Part shown: piece by piece, positions 41,820-49,505 of the stretch
Position numbering within the stretch: the first letter of the stretch is position 1
How the letters are laid out: each line of letters opens with the position of its first letter
Source: Streptomyces caelestis
Lineage (GTDB): Bacteria; Actinomycetota; Actinomycetes; Streptomycetales; Streptomycetaceae
Reading direction: 5' to 3'
Length of the DNA: 64,000 nt
Assembly: GCF_001279005.1 (NCBI RefSeq)
Contig: NZ_LGCN01000188.1
Coordinates: 32,425-96,424, forward strand
Translations under genes and position numbers: made by a program
Notes under the pieces: model-generated
Database searches by the model: none
Told to the model about the DNA's origin: nothing
What the model saw: only the letters and a program-made list of their open reading frames with translations

Positions 41820-42734
41820 ATGGAGTACGAGTTTCACTTCGTCGTGGACGGGATCGAGGTGGACGACGACAAGGCCGTCGCGATCGTCCACGACACCTTC
41901 GACGGGGTCCTGACCCGTCATCGAGGCCGGCACTTCCTGGACGTATCCGAGAGCGGGGTCAACGCGATCGACGCGGCCCACCGCATCGTCGTGCGGCTAC
42001 GTAAGTCCCTGCCCGCCCTGAGGCTGCTGCGCACCGATCCCGACCTCGTCGGCGTCTCCGACATCGCGGAGCGTGTCGACCGTTCCCGGCAGAACGTCCA
42101 GCAGTGGGTGAGCGGCGAGCGGCGACAGGACAGGCTGCCCTTCCCGGACCCCGAGGGGATCGTCGGACGCTCGCCTGTGTGGCGCTGGGGAGACGTCAAC
42201 GCCTGGCTCGCCCAGTTCGGCGAGGGTGACGACGTCCACCCACCCACCCGCGAAGAGGCCCTGACCATCGACTTCCTGCTGCCCAAGTGGCAGCGCACCC
42301 TGGACGACGGCCTACCCCTGGTGCATTTCGCCCCCGCCGAGAGCGGGGACGGCCAGGACGAGGAGCGGGAGACCGTCCAGCGGCTACTGGAGGGCACGCT
42401 GACGCTGCCCGGAGCGCTGGAGTGGTTCGCGGCGTTCCCTGTGCCCAGGACGGAGCGGCAACGGCTCACCGTCGTATGCGCGGTCCTCGCCGACCGGCTG
42501 AGCAGCGTGGTGTCCCGCATCGGCCACGACGAGGTGTGGGCGGTCCTTGCCTACCAGGGCGCGGAGGACGAGTTGCGTCTTCAGCCGGTCGGCACGGGGC
42601 AGGCCCCGGGCGCGATTCCGGTTTCCGCTCTCGGCCTCGGCCGGGACGCCACGGTCGGTGACCTTCTACTCGTCCAGACGAACGGCCCCGACGACAGCCC
42701 CGTCCCGCCGCTCACCCCCGTCGGCCTGGACTGA
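41820..42734 (+). CDS. HTH protein with HicB-like N-terminus and unassigned C-terminal domain
   Basis: The ATG at 41820 (MEYEFHFVVDG) gives 304 aa. Residues 1-75 are predicted beta-alpha-beta-alpha (YEFHFVVDGIE; FLDVSESGV; AHRIVVRLRKSLP), a small ferredoxin-like or HicB-like fold. Residues about 78-140 are a MerR/AlpA-type HTH (GVSDIAERVDRSRQNVQQWVSGER, then SPVWRWGDVNAWLAQF). The last ~160 residues, with LLPKWQRTLDDGLPLVHF and VWAVLAYQGAEDELRLQP, are not recognisable. It ends 38 bp before the McrB-like gene, so it is probably the leader gene or regulator of that operon. It could be an antitoxin for the upstream small protein. Confidence 0.65.
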   Translation: MEYEFHFVVDGIEVDDDKAVAIVHDTFDGVLTRHRGRHFLDVSESGVNAIDAAHRIVVRLRKSLPALRLLRTDPDLVGVSDIAERVDRSRQNVQQWVSGERRQDRLPFPDPEGIVGRSPVWRWGDVNAWLAQFGEGDDVHPPTREEALTIDFLLPKWQRTLDDGLPLVHFAPAESGDGQDEERETVQRLLEGTLTLPGALEWFAAFPVPRTERQRLTVVCAVLADRLSSVVSRIGHDEVWAVLAYQGAEDELRLQPVGTGQAPGAIPVSALGLGRDATVGDLLLVQTNGPDDSPVPPLTPVGLD

Positions 42735-42772
42735 ACCTGGCCGCGGCCGCTCACCCCCGTACCCCGCGAAGA

Positions 42773-45019
42773 ATGGACGCCGTGCCCAGCATCACGACCG
42801 TCGTCGCCCAGGCCCTGCACACCGCCGCGACCATCCTGCGGCGAGACGCTCCCCAGGACGGGATGGTCTTCCGGGAGCTGTGGGAACTGGTCCTAGCCAG
42901 AAAGCCAAGGCTGGAAGCGGACTGGTTACAGGCGGTCGACGAGTCCGGCCAGGAGAACAACACTCCCTTCAAGGACTACGTGAACCGGAACGCGACCAAC
43001 CTCGTCAAGGCCGGATGGCTGTACCGGGGCGCGCGTCGCTGGCAGCTGACCGGGATCGGCGTGGACGCCCTCGCACGCTGGCCCGACCCCGTCGACTTCT
43101 ATCTCGATGCCTGTCGGCGCTATCGGCGGTGGGAGCGGCAGCAGCAGTTCGTCTCCGTCGCGATGACCGCGCTGGAGCAGCTTCCGGACGGGGGACACTG
43201 GGTAGCGCTGGAGGAGCTGGCCGCGGAATTCACCGTTGACCCCGACGTTCTGGGACCGGTGCTGCGTGGCGCGCGGACACCCGGCTGGTACCTGGCGCTG
43301 GGGGAGGACGGACAGGCAGGCGCCGGACTGCCCATGTGGCCCTTCGAGCGCGACCAGTGGCGCACCTTGCTCGAGGAGGAGGGCCTGCTCGACCAGGGCC
43401 GCAGCAGCCTGGACACCGTCCGTGCCCTGCCCGATCGGAGAATGCCCGTCTGGGAGGCGCTCAAGGCTGCCAAGCAACCACTCGAAGAGACGGAAGCCGA
43501 CGAGGATGCTCCCCGTCAGCTCTGGATCGTCCGGGGTGTGGACGCCACCACCGCCGTGCCCCTCGTCCGGGGACCGTGGCGCGACGACTCGAAGGTCACC
43601 CTCGACACCGGTTTCCCGCCTCCGACCGCGGCGGCCCACAACCTGGACAGTGTCCGCCGTGCCGTCGAAACGGCACTCCCCGCCACCGGCCCCGCGCGCA
43701 GGGAGGCCATCGCCCGGGAACTCGACGCCTTCCTCAACCGCATGCGCAAGGGCGACATCGTCCTGTCCACCGACGGCTTCCAGACGTACGTCGGAGTGGT
43801 CGACGGCCCCGCGGTCCACACCGCGGAACGGCTGGAGCGCCCCGTTGACTGGCGCAATCTGAACAAGCCCCTGGACTTCCTCAAGGACCTGCCCTCCGGA
43901 CTCGCGAGCGTCGTCCAGGACGCGGACTCCCAGGTCCTGGAGGCCACCGAGTACGCCGAGACCGTCCTCGCCCTGATCGGCGACATGCCGCGCACCGCCT
44001 CGCTGCCCACGGGCCCGGCCGTCCTGCCCGACGCCACCCCCGAACTGGCCGAGGCGCTCCACATGCCCGACACCACCTGGCTCCAGGACTGCGTCGAACT
44101 CCTCCGCGCCACCCCACAGCTGATCTTCCACGGGCCGCCCGGCACCGGGAAGACGTACACGGCGCTCGCCCTCGCCCGCCACCTGGCCGGCGCCTCCAGC
44201 GCCACGAACGTGCGCCTCGTCCAGTTCCACCCCGCCTACGCCTACGAGGACTTCTTCGAGGGCATCCGCCCGCGCCTGGGCGGCGGCCCGGACGGCGACG
44301 CGGGCGGCGGGCTCGCCTACGACCTCGTCCGAGGCCCGCTGCGTAAGCTCGCCGACGAGGCGGAACGGCGCCCGGCCGAGGTGTTCGTCCTGGTCGTCGA
44401 CGAGATAAACCGGGGCCACCTGGCGAAGATCTTCGGCGAGCTGTACTTCCTCCTGGAGTACCGCAACGAGCGCGTCCACCTGCTCTACGGCTCCGACGAC
44501 GGCCGGGGCTTCCGCCTCCCGCCCAACCTGTACATCCTCGGCACCATGAACACCGTCGACCGCTCGGTGGCCTACATGGACGCGGCCATGCGCCGCCGCT
44601 TCTCCTTCATGGAACTGCACCCCGACACCCCGCCGGTCGCCGACGTCCTGCACTCCTGGCTGCGCAGGCGGGCGGAGGACCGGGGCGAGGACCCGGACGC
44701 GTACGACGACTCCCACGCCCGCCTCCTCGACGAGATCAACCGCCTCCTCGCCGACGGCAGCCCCGGGGACCGCTCCTTCCGCGTCGGCCCCTCGTACTTC
44801 ATGCAGGACCTCGCCCACACGGGAGACGGCGCCCTCGAACGGCTGTGGAAGACTCAGATCATCCCGCTCCTCACCGAGCACCACTGGGGCGACGGCACCG
44901 ACGTGGAAGCGGTCTACGGCCTCCATGTCCTGCGCGCACGACTGAACATCCCGCCGCCCGCGGACGCGGGTCCCGCAGACAGTGCGGACGACTCCGCGGA
45001 CGACCCCGCGAACCAGTGA
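42773..45019 (+). CDS. mcrB: McrB-like AAA+ GTPase/ATPase with atypical N-terminus
   Basis: This is a 748-aa protein. Residues about 1-120 form a winged-helix domain like that of Mrr-type proteins (GMVFRELWELV, NRNATNLVKAGWLYRGARRWQLTGIG). A central beta-rich unit (MRKGDIVLSTDGFQTYVGVVDGP, about residues 325-347) resembles domains that read modified DNA. The McrB AAA+ module has Walker A GPPGTGKT (about 459), Walker B VVDEINRG and the McrB signature GTMNTVDRS. McrB powers cleavage of methylated DNA by McrC, which is the next, coupled gene. Codon 52 is TTA, rare in Streptomyces and read only by the bldA tRNA. Confidence 0.88.
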   Translation: MDAVPSITTVVAQALHTAATILRRDAPQDGMVFRELWELVLARKPRLEADWLQAVDESGQENNTPFKDYVNRNATNLVKAGWLYRGARRWQLTGIGVDALARWPDPVDFYLDACRRYRRWERQQQFVSVAMTALEQLPDGGHWVALEELAAEFTVDPDVLGPVLRGARTPGWYLALGEDGQAGAGLPMWPFERDQWRTLLEEEGLLDQGRSSLDTVRALPDRRMPVWEALKAAKQPLEETEADEDAPRQLWIVRGVDATTAVPLVRGPWRDDSKVTLDTGFPPPTAAAHNLDSVRRAVETALPATGPARREAIARELDAFLNRMRKGDIVLSTDGFQTYVGVVDGPAVHTAERLERPVDWRNLNKPLDFLKDLPSGLASVVQDADSQVLEATEYAETVLALIGDMPRTASLPTGPAVLPDATPELAEALHMPDTTWLQDCVELLRATPQLIFHGPPGTGKTYTALALARHLAGASSATNVRLVQFHPAYAYEDFFEGIRPRLGGGPDGDAGGGLAYDLVRGPLRKLADEAERRPAEVFVLVVDEINRGHLAKIFGELYFLLEYRNERVHLLYGSDDGRGFRLPPNLYILGTMNTVDRSVAYMDAAMRRRFSFMELHPDTPPVADVLHSWLRRRAEDRGEDPDAYDDSHARLLDEINRLLADGSPGDRSFRVGPSYFMQDLAHTGDGALERLWKTQIIPLLTEHHWGDGTDVEAVYGLHVLRARLNIPPPADAGPADSADDSADDPANQ

Positions 45020-46275
45020 CCGCCCGCCGCCCTCAGCCCCGCCACTGCCGCGACGCCGCCCTGCGCATCGGCCTCGCGGAGGGCGGTGGCTGGACCGTAT
45101 GGACTCTCACCCCGGCCCAGGTCACCACGCTCGCCGAGCAGGACCGGCTCCTTCAGATGCATCCGGAGACTGCCACCCGCTGGCGACTGAGAGCCAAGGA
45201 CCGGGTGGGGTCCGTCCGCCTGGGCGTCGGCGACGGCACGGTCCAGCTGACCATCAGCCCCAAGGTGCCCGTCGACCGGCTCCTGCACCTGATCTCGTAC
45301 GCCCCCGACCGTGTCACGTTCGACCCGCGCCCCGTCGCCGCCGACCCGCGCCCCGACCTCCTCCCCGCCCTCGCGCACGCCTTCGTCTCCGCCACGGACC
45401 GGGCCCTGGAGCACGGAGTCCTGCACGACTACCGGGAGACCTACGACACGCTGCCCGTCGTCCGGGGCCGCATCCGCCACGCCGACCAGCTCCGCCGCAG
45501 GCCGGGCGTGCCCGTACCCCTGGAGGTCGTCTACGACGACCACACCCCCGACATACCGGAGAACCGCCTCCTCCTCGCCGCCGCCCGCCGCCTCCTCCGT
45601 GTGCCTGGCATCGATCCCGCGCCGCGCGCCGCCCTCCAACGGCTCACCGCCCGCCTGGACGGAGTACGCGTCCTGCCCGCGGGCGCCCCCGCCCCCCGCT
45701 GGACGCCCGACCGGCGCAACGCCCGCTACGCGCACGCCCTCGCCCTGGCGGAACTCGTCCTGCGCGGTGCCTCGTACGAACTCGGCGACGGCCGGGAGAT
45801 CGCCGTGGACGGGATGCTGGTCACCATGTGGCGGCTCTTCGAGGCCTATCTGGCCCGAGCGGTGGGAGAGGCGCTGCGCCACCGCGTCGGCGGCAGACCC
45901 GAGCCGCAGGACCGGAACTTCTCCCTCGACACCGCCGGCAGACACGTGCTCAAGCCGGACCTGGTGCACTACCTGCCGTCGCCACGGGACGGGACGCTCC
46001 GCCAGGCCGTGGTCCTCGACGCCAAGTTCAAGACCAAGCCCCAGCGGGACGACCTCTACCAGATGACCGCCTACTGCGTACGCCTCGGTCTCACCGAGGG
46101 GCACCTCGTCTACGCCTCCGGCAGGTCCGGGGTCGTGGAGGTGCCGGTGGGGGAGGGACGGCTGAGGATCTGGCGGCACGTCGTCGACCTCTCCCGTCCC
46201 TGGCGGGACCTGGCCGCGGACATCGACGCCCTCGCCGAGTCGGTCGACGCCGCGCGTGGCAGCGGCACCCCGTGA
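45016..46275 (+). CDS. mcrC: McrC-like endonuclease subunit
   Basis: This 419-aa protein starts with GTG overlapping the McrB stop (GTGA). N-terminal residues resemble the McrC domain that binds the McrB ring (LRAKDRVGSVRLGVGDGTVQLTISPK, then DRLLHLISYA). The C-terminal PD-(D/E)xK nuclease shows KPDLVHYL and AVVLDAKFK (Asp...Asp-x-Lys, about residues 314-340). Together with McrB it should form a modification-dependent restriction enzyme that attacks methylated foreign DNA. The Arg/Pro-rich linkers are typical of actinobacterial McrC. Confidence 0.9.
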   Translation: MTARRPQPRHCRDAALRIGLAEGGGWTVWTLTPAQVTTLAEQDRLLQMHPETATRWRLRAKDRVGSVRLGVGDGTVQLTISPKVPVDRLLHLISYAPDRVTFDPRPVAADPRPDLLPALAHAFVSATDRALEHGVLHDYRETYDTLPVVRGRIRHADQLRRRPGVPVPLEVVYDDHTPDIPENRLLLAAARRLLRVPGIDPAPRAALQRLTARLDGVRVLPAGAPAPRWTPDRRNARYAHALALAELVLRGASYELGDGREIAVDGMLVTMWRLFEAYLARAVGEALRHRVGGRPEPQDRNFSLDTAGRHVLKPDLVHYLPSPRDGTLRQAVVLDAKFKTKPQRDDLYQMTAYCVRLGLTEGHLVYASGRSGVVEVPVGEGRLRIWRHVVDLSRPWRDLAADIDALAESVDAARGSGTP

Positions 46276-46353
46276 AAGCGACCACGGCGGGCCGCATGTA
46301 GGTACCCTCAGGGATATGTACGCACAACCTGCCTGCTGTGAGGGGAGCGCGGT

Positions 46354-46638
46354 ATGAGCACCATTTCCGTCCGCGAGTTCTCGTACAACCCCAGCGCGGT
46401 CTTCGCCCGCGTCGAGAAGGGCGAGGCGATCGAGGTCACCCGGCACGGCAACGTGATCGCCATACTGTCACCGGCCGGCAGCCCCATGGAGCGGTACGCG
46501 CACCTGGTGGCGCAGGGGAAGATCAAGCTGAAGCCGGTCACCGCCGCCGAACGCCACAGCATGCCGCACTACGAGGTGCCGGAGGACGTCGACCCCGTGG
46601 CGCTCCTGCTGGCCGAGCGCGAAGAGGACGACCGTTGA
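46354..46638 (+). CDS. Phd/YefM-type antitoxin
   Basis: This 94-aa protein starts at an ATG after GAGGGGAG. The Phd N-terminal DNA-binding fold is visible: ISVREFSYNPSAVFARVEKGEAIEVTRHGNVIAILSP. The acidic C-terminus (VPEDVDPVALLLAEREEDD) is suited to neutralising a toxin. The stop overlaps the TTG start of the PIN-domain gene. Antitoxins of this type repress their own promoter, probably in the 46276-46353 gap. Confidence 0.9.
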   Translation: MSTISVREFSYNPSAVFARVEKGEAIEVTRHGNVIAILSPAGSPMERYAHLVAQGKIKLKPVTAAERHSMPHYEVPEDVDPVALLLAEREEDDR

Positions 46639-47030
46639 TCTACATGGACACGTCCGCACTGGTCACCTGGATGACCCGGCGCAGTCACTGGGGCGCGCTG
46701 GACACCTTCCTCCAGGAACGCGCCACGGAGCCGCTCGCCACCAGCACGCTCGGCTTCGTGGAGACCGTACGGACCCTGGACCTCATGGGGCACTTCCCGA
46801 AGGCCATGGAGGACCTGGACGCCCGGATCACCGAGATCCTCCTCACCCGGGAGGTGCGCGATGCGGCGGCTCTGCTGGTCGGGCGTCTGAGGACACTGGA
46901 CGCGATCCATGTGGCGAGCGCACTGTCCTTGCGGGACGACCTGACCGCCCTGGTGACCTACGACCGCAGGATGCTCGAGACCGCTCGCGCCGAAGGGCTG
47001 CCGGCTCACGCGCCCGGTATGGCGGACTGA
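46635..47030 (+). CDS. PIN domain ribonuclease toxin (VapC-like)
   Basis: This 131-aa protein starts at TTG 46635 overlapping the antitoxin stop (TTGA), giving LIYMDTSALVTW; an ATG at 46644 would remove part of the first strand. The acidic PIN residues are Asp in YMDTSAL, Glu in GFVETVRTL, Asp in LDAIHVASAL and Asp in TYDRRM. VapC-like toxins cut tRNA or other RNA. The pair closes the accessory island on the right; it may stabilise the region. The next gene, fabG, is core. Confidence 0.9.
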   Translation: MIYMDTSALVTWMTRRSHWGALDTFLQERATEPLATSTLGFVETVRTLDLMGHFPKAMEDLDARITEILLTREVRDAAALLVGRLRTLDAIHVASALSLRDDLTALVTYDRRMLETARAEGLPAHAPGMAD

Positions 47031-47090
47031 CCCGGACGGCGAACTGTAGGAACCCGACAGGAGGCCACGAGAGCCACTGTCGGTGCCCGA

Positions 47091-47121
47091 TTGCTCCGGA
47101 ACGGACCGGGACCGATAGGTT
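47091..47121 (+). promoter_or_regulatory. Candidate promoter of fabG-fabI
   Basis: A -35-like TTGCTC (47091) and a -10-like TAGGTT (47116) are 19 bp apart, about 70 bp before the fabG start. The spacing is slightly long. This is the only reasonable candidate in the gap after the PIN gene. Confidence 0.3.
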
Positions 47122-47189
47122 TTCGGGGTAGCCGCCTGTCATCCAGGTGTCGGGGCGGTGCACCAGACCGCTATTGAAAGGGTGATCCG

Positions 47190-47894
47190 TTGAGCCGCTC
47201 GGTTCTCGTCACCGGAGGCAACCGGGGCATCGGCCTCGCCATCGCCCGCGCGTTCGCCGACGCCGGCGACAAGGTCGCCATCACGTACCGTTCGGGGGAG
47301 CCGCCGGCCGGCTTCCTGGCCGTCAGGTGCGACATCACCGACCCCGAGCAGGTGGAGCAGGCCTACAAGGAGATCGAGGAGAAGCACGGTCCCGTCGAGG
47401 TCCTCGTCGCCAACGCCGGGGTCACCAAGGACCAGCTCCTGATGCGCATGTCCGAGGAGGACTTCACCTCGGTCGTCGACACCAACCTCACCGGCACCTT
47501 CCGGGTCGTCAAGCGCGCCAACCGCGGCATGCTGCGCGCCAAGAAGGGCCGTGTCGTGCTGATCTCCTCGGTGGTCGGGCTGCTCGGCTCCGCGGGGCAG
47601 GCGAACTACGCCGCCTCCAAGGCCGGCCTGGTCGGCTTCGCGCGCTCCCTCGCCCGTGAGCTGGGCTCGCGCAACATCACCTTCAACGTCGTCGCACCCG
47701 GCTTCGTCGACACCGACATGACCAAGGTGCTCACCGACGAGCAGCAGACGAAGATCCTCGCGCAGGTGCCGCTCGCCCGGTACGCGCAGCCCGAGGAGAT
47801 CGCCGCGGCGGTGCGGTTCCTCGCCTCGGACGAGGCCGCGTACATCACTGGAGCCGTCATCCCCGTTGACGGCGGACTGGGAATGGGTCACTGA
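47190..47894 (+). CDS. fabG: 3-oxoacyl-[acyl-carrier-protein] reductase
   Basis: This 234-aa SDR starts with TTG after GAAAGGG. The NADP motif is TGGNRGIGLA, the catalytic Ser is in LISSVVGLLG and Tyr-x3-Lys in NYAASKAGLVGF; the end is the usual VIPVDGGLGMGH. It reduces 3-oxoacyl-ACP in fatty acid elongation. It lies 5 bp before fabI, and the two reductases form the FabG3/InhA-like operon known in Streptomyces. Confidence 0.93.
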   Translation: MSRSVLVTGGNRGIGLAIARAFADAGDKVAITYRSGEPPAGFLAVRCDITDPEQVEQAYKEIEEKHGPVEVLVANAGVTKDQLLMRMSEEDFTSVVDTNLTGTFRVVKRANRGMLRAKKGRVVLISSVVGLLGSAGQANYAASKAGLVGFARSLARELGSRNITFNVVAPGFVDTDMTKVLTDEQQTKILAQVPLARYAQPEEIAAAVRFLASDEAAYITGAVIPVDGGLGMGH

Positions 47895-47899
47895 AACAC

Positions 47900-48667
47900 A
47901 TGAGCGGAATTCTCGAGGGCAAGCGCGTCCTGATCACCGGTGTGCTGATGGAGTCCTCCATCGCCTTCCACACCGCCAGGCTGGCCCAGGAGCAGGGCGC
48001 CGAGATCATCCTGACCGCGTTCCCGCGGCCCACCCTGACCGAGCGCATCGCCAAGAAGCTGCCCAGGCCCACCAAGGTCATCGAGCTCGACGTCACCAAC
48101 GACGAGCACCTGGGCCGCCTGGCCGACATCGTCGGCGAGGAGCTGGGCGGCCTCGACGGCGTCGTCCACTCCATCGGCTTCGCCCCGCAGGACGCGCTCG
48201 GCGGCAACTTCCTGAACACGCCGTTCGAGTCGGTCGCCACGGCCATGCACGTCTCGGCGTTCTCCCTGAAGTCGCTGACCACGGCCTGCCTGCCGCTGAT
48301 GCAGAACGGCGGCTCGGTCGTCGGCCTCACCTTCGACGCGCAGTTCGCCTGGCCGCAGTACGACTGGATGGGCCCGGCCAAGGCCGCCCTGGAGGCCACC
48401 AGCCGTTACATGGCCCGTGACCTGGGCAAGCAGAACATCCGCTGCAACCTGATCTCGGCGGGCCCGATCGGCTCCATGGCCGCCAAGTCCATCCCGGGCT
48501 TCGGCGAGCTGGCCTCCGTGTGGGACAGCCGCTCCCCGCTGGAGTGGGACCTGAAGGACCCCGAGCCGGCCGGCCGCGGTGTCGTCGCCCTGCTGAGCGA
48601 CTGGTTCCCGAAGACCACGGGCGAGATCATCCACGTCGACGGCGGTCTGCACGCCATCGGCGCCTGA
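47900..48667 (+). CDS. fabI: Enoyl-[acyl-carrier-protein] reductase (NADH), FabI/InhA-type
   Basis: This 255-aa protein has the FabI features: N-terminal GKRVLITGVLMESSIAFHTA (the divergent nucleotide-binding loop of enoyl reductases), GVVHSIGFAPQ, and the catalytic Tyr-x6-Lys in QYDWMGPAKAALE. The C-terminus is TTGEIIHVDGGLHAIGA. It catalyses the last reduction of the elongation cycle. The sequence resembles mycobacterial InhA. A hairpin terminator follows. Confidence 0.95.
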   Translation: MSGILEGKRVLITGVLMESSIAFHTARLAQEQGAEIILTAFPRPTLTERIAKKLPRPTKVIELDVTNDEHLGRLADIVGEELGGLDGVVHSIGFAPQDALGGNFLNTPFESVATAMHVSAFSLKSLTTACLPLMQNGGSVVGLTFDAQFAWPQYDWMGPAKAALEATSRYMARDLGKQNIRCNLISAGPIGSMAAKSIPGFGELASVWDSRSPLEWDLKDPEPAGRGVVALLSDWFPKTTGEIIHVDGGLHAIGA

Positions 48668-48683
48668 CCGGACGCCTCGCCGA

Positions 48684-48713
48684 GGGCCCGCATCCCGTAC
48701 GGGGTGCGGGCCC
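48684..48713. terminator. Terminator between fabI and the GntR gene
   Basis: The 13-bp arms GGGCCCGCATCCC and GGGGTGCGGGCCC (one G-U pair) with a 4-nt loop GTAC lie between two converging genes. Confidence 0.85.
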
Positions 48714-48730
48714 TTCGCCGTCGGCCCGGA

Positions 48731-49423
48731 TCAGCCGGCGGAGGGCGGACCGAACGGCCCGGGACGGCACATGAACGGATAGGCGGCGGCCTCCTCGGCC
48801 GCCGTCGCCGCGTCACCCGCGCGGATCGCGTCCACCAGCCGGCCGTGGTCCATGTGCGCCTCGGGGGACATGTCCTCGCCCATGTCGCCGCGCAGCCAGT
48901 CCCGCAGCACCTCGCTCAGGTCCGCGTACATCGCGGTCATCACGTCGTTGTGCGAGGCTGCCACGACCGCCAGGTGGAACGTGGCGTCCGCCGCCACGAA
49001 CACCTCCGCCTCACCCGACTCCCAGGCCTCCTCCCGGCGCAGCAGCAGGGCGTCGATCTGCTTGAGGTCCTTCTCCGTGCGCCGCTCGGCGGCCAGCCGC
49101 GCCGCCGCCGACTCCAGGGTCGAACGCAGCTCGGCGATGTGCCGGGGGTCGGCGTCGGCGAAGCGGCGGTGCATCACGCCCGCCAGCTCGCTCGTGGCCA
49201 CCACGTACGTGCCCGAGCCCTGGCGGATGTCCAGCAGCCCGTTGTGCGCCAGCGCGCGGACGGCCTCACGGACCGTGTTGCGGGCCACCCCCAGCTGCTC
49301 CACCAGCTCCGGCTCGGTGGGGATGCGCGCGCCGACCGGCCACTCGCCCGAGGTGATCTGGGCCCGCAGAGCGGTGATGACCTGCTCGGAGAGGGCCGAA
49401 CGACGGGGATGGCTCAACGGCAT
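48731..49423 (-). CDS. FadR/GntR family transcriptional regulator (FCD domain)
   Basis: This 230-aa protein starts at ATG 49423. The N-terminal GntR wHTH shows ALSEQVITALRAQITSGEWPVGARIPTEPELVEQLGVARNTVREAVRAL. The all-helical FCD ligand domain covers about residues 90-215, with metal-type ligands Asp/His in ADATFHLAVVAASHN and a His in AHMDHGRLVDAI. It is divergent from an MFS transporter, so it probably responds to the substrate of that transporter. Confidence 0.9.
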   Translation of the reverse strand: MPLSHPRRSALSEQVITALRAQITSGEWPVGARIPTEPELVEQLGVARNTVREAVRALAHNGLLDIRQGSGTYVVATSELAGVMHRRFADADPRHIAELRSTLESAAARLAAERRTEKDLKQIDALLLRREEAWESGEAEVFVAADATFHLAVVAASHNDVMTAMYADLSEVLRDWLRGDMGEDMSPEAHMDHGRLVDAIRAGDAATAAEEAAAYPFMCRPGPFGPPSAG

Positions 49424-49482
49424 GACACACCTTCGCACGACAGCGGCGCCGCACGGCGTCCTCGGCATGGACAACCAATCAT

Positions 49483-49501
49483 CCCATGATTCTATGATGG
49501 G
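49483..49501. promoter_or_regulatory. Candidate GntR operator in the divergent region
   Basis: The dyad CCCATnATnnnATnATGGG lies just before the MFS start and 60 bp from the regulator start. It fits repression of the transporter by the FadR-type protein. Confidence 0.4.
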
Positions 49502-49505
49502 CGTC

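Noticed and set aside
46276..46353. Palindromic operator for the Phd antitoxin
   Set aside because: Only a short CCCT-C-AGGG element with poorly matched flanks is visible; not enough for a separate call.
26455..47189. Prophage or integrative element
   Set aside because: There is no integrase, phage structural gene, transfer gene, tRNA or attachment-site duplication.
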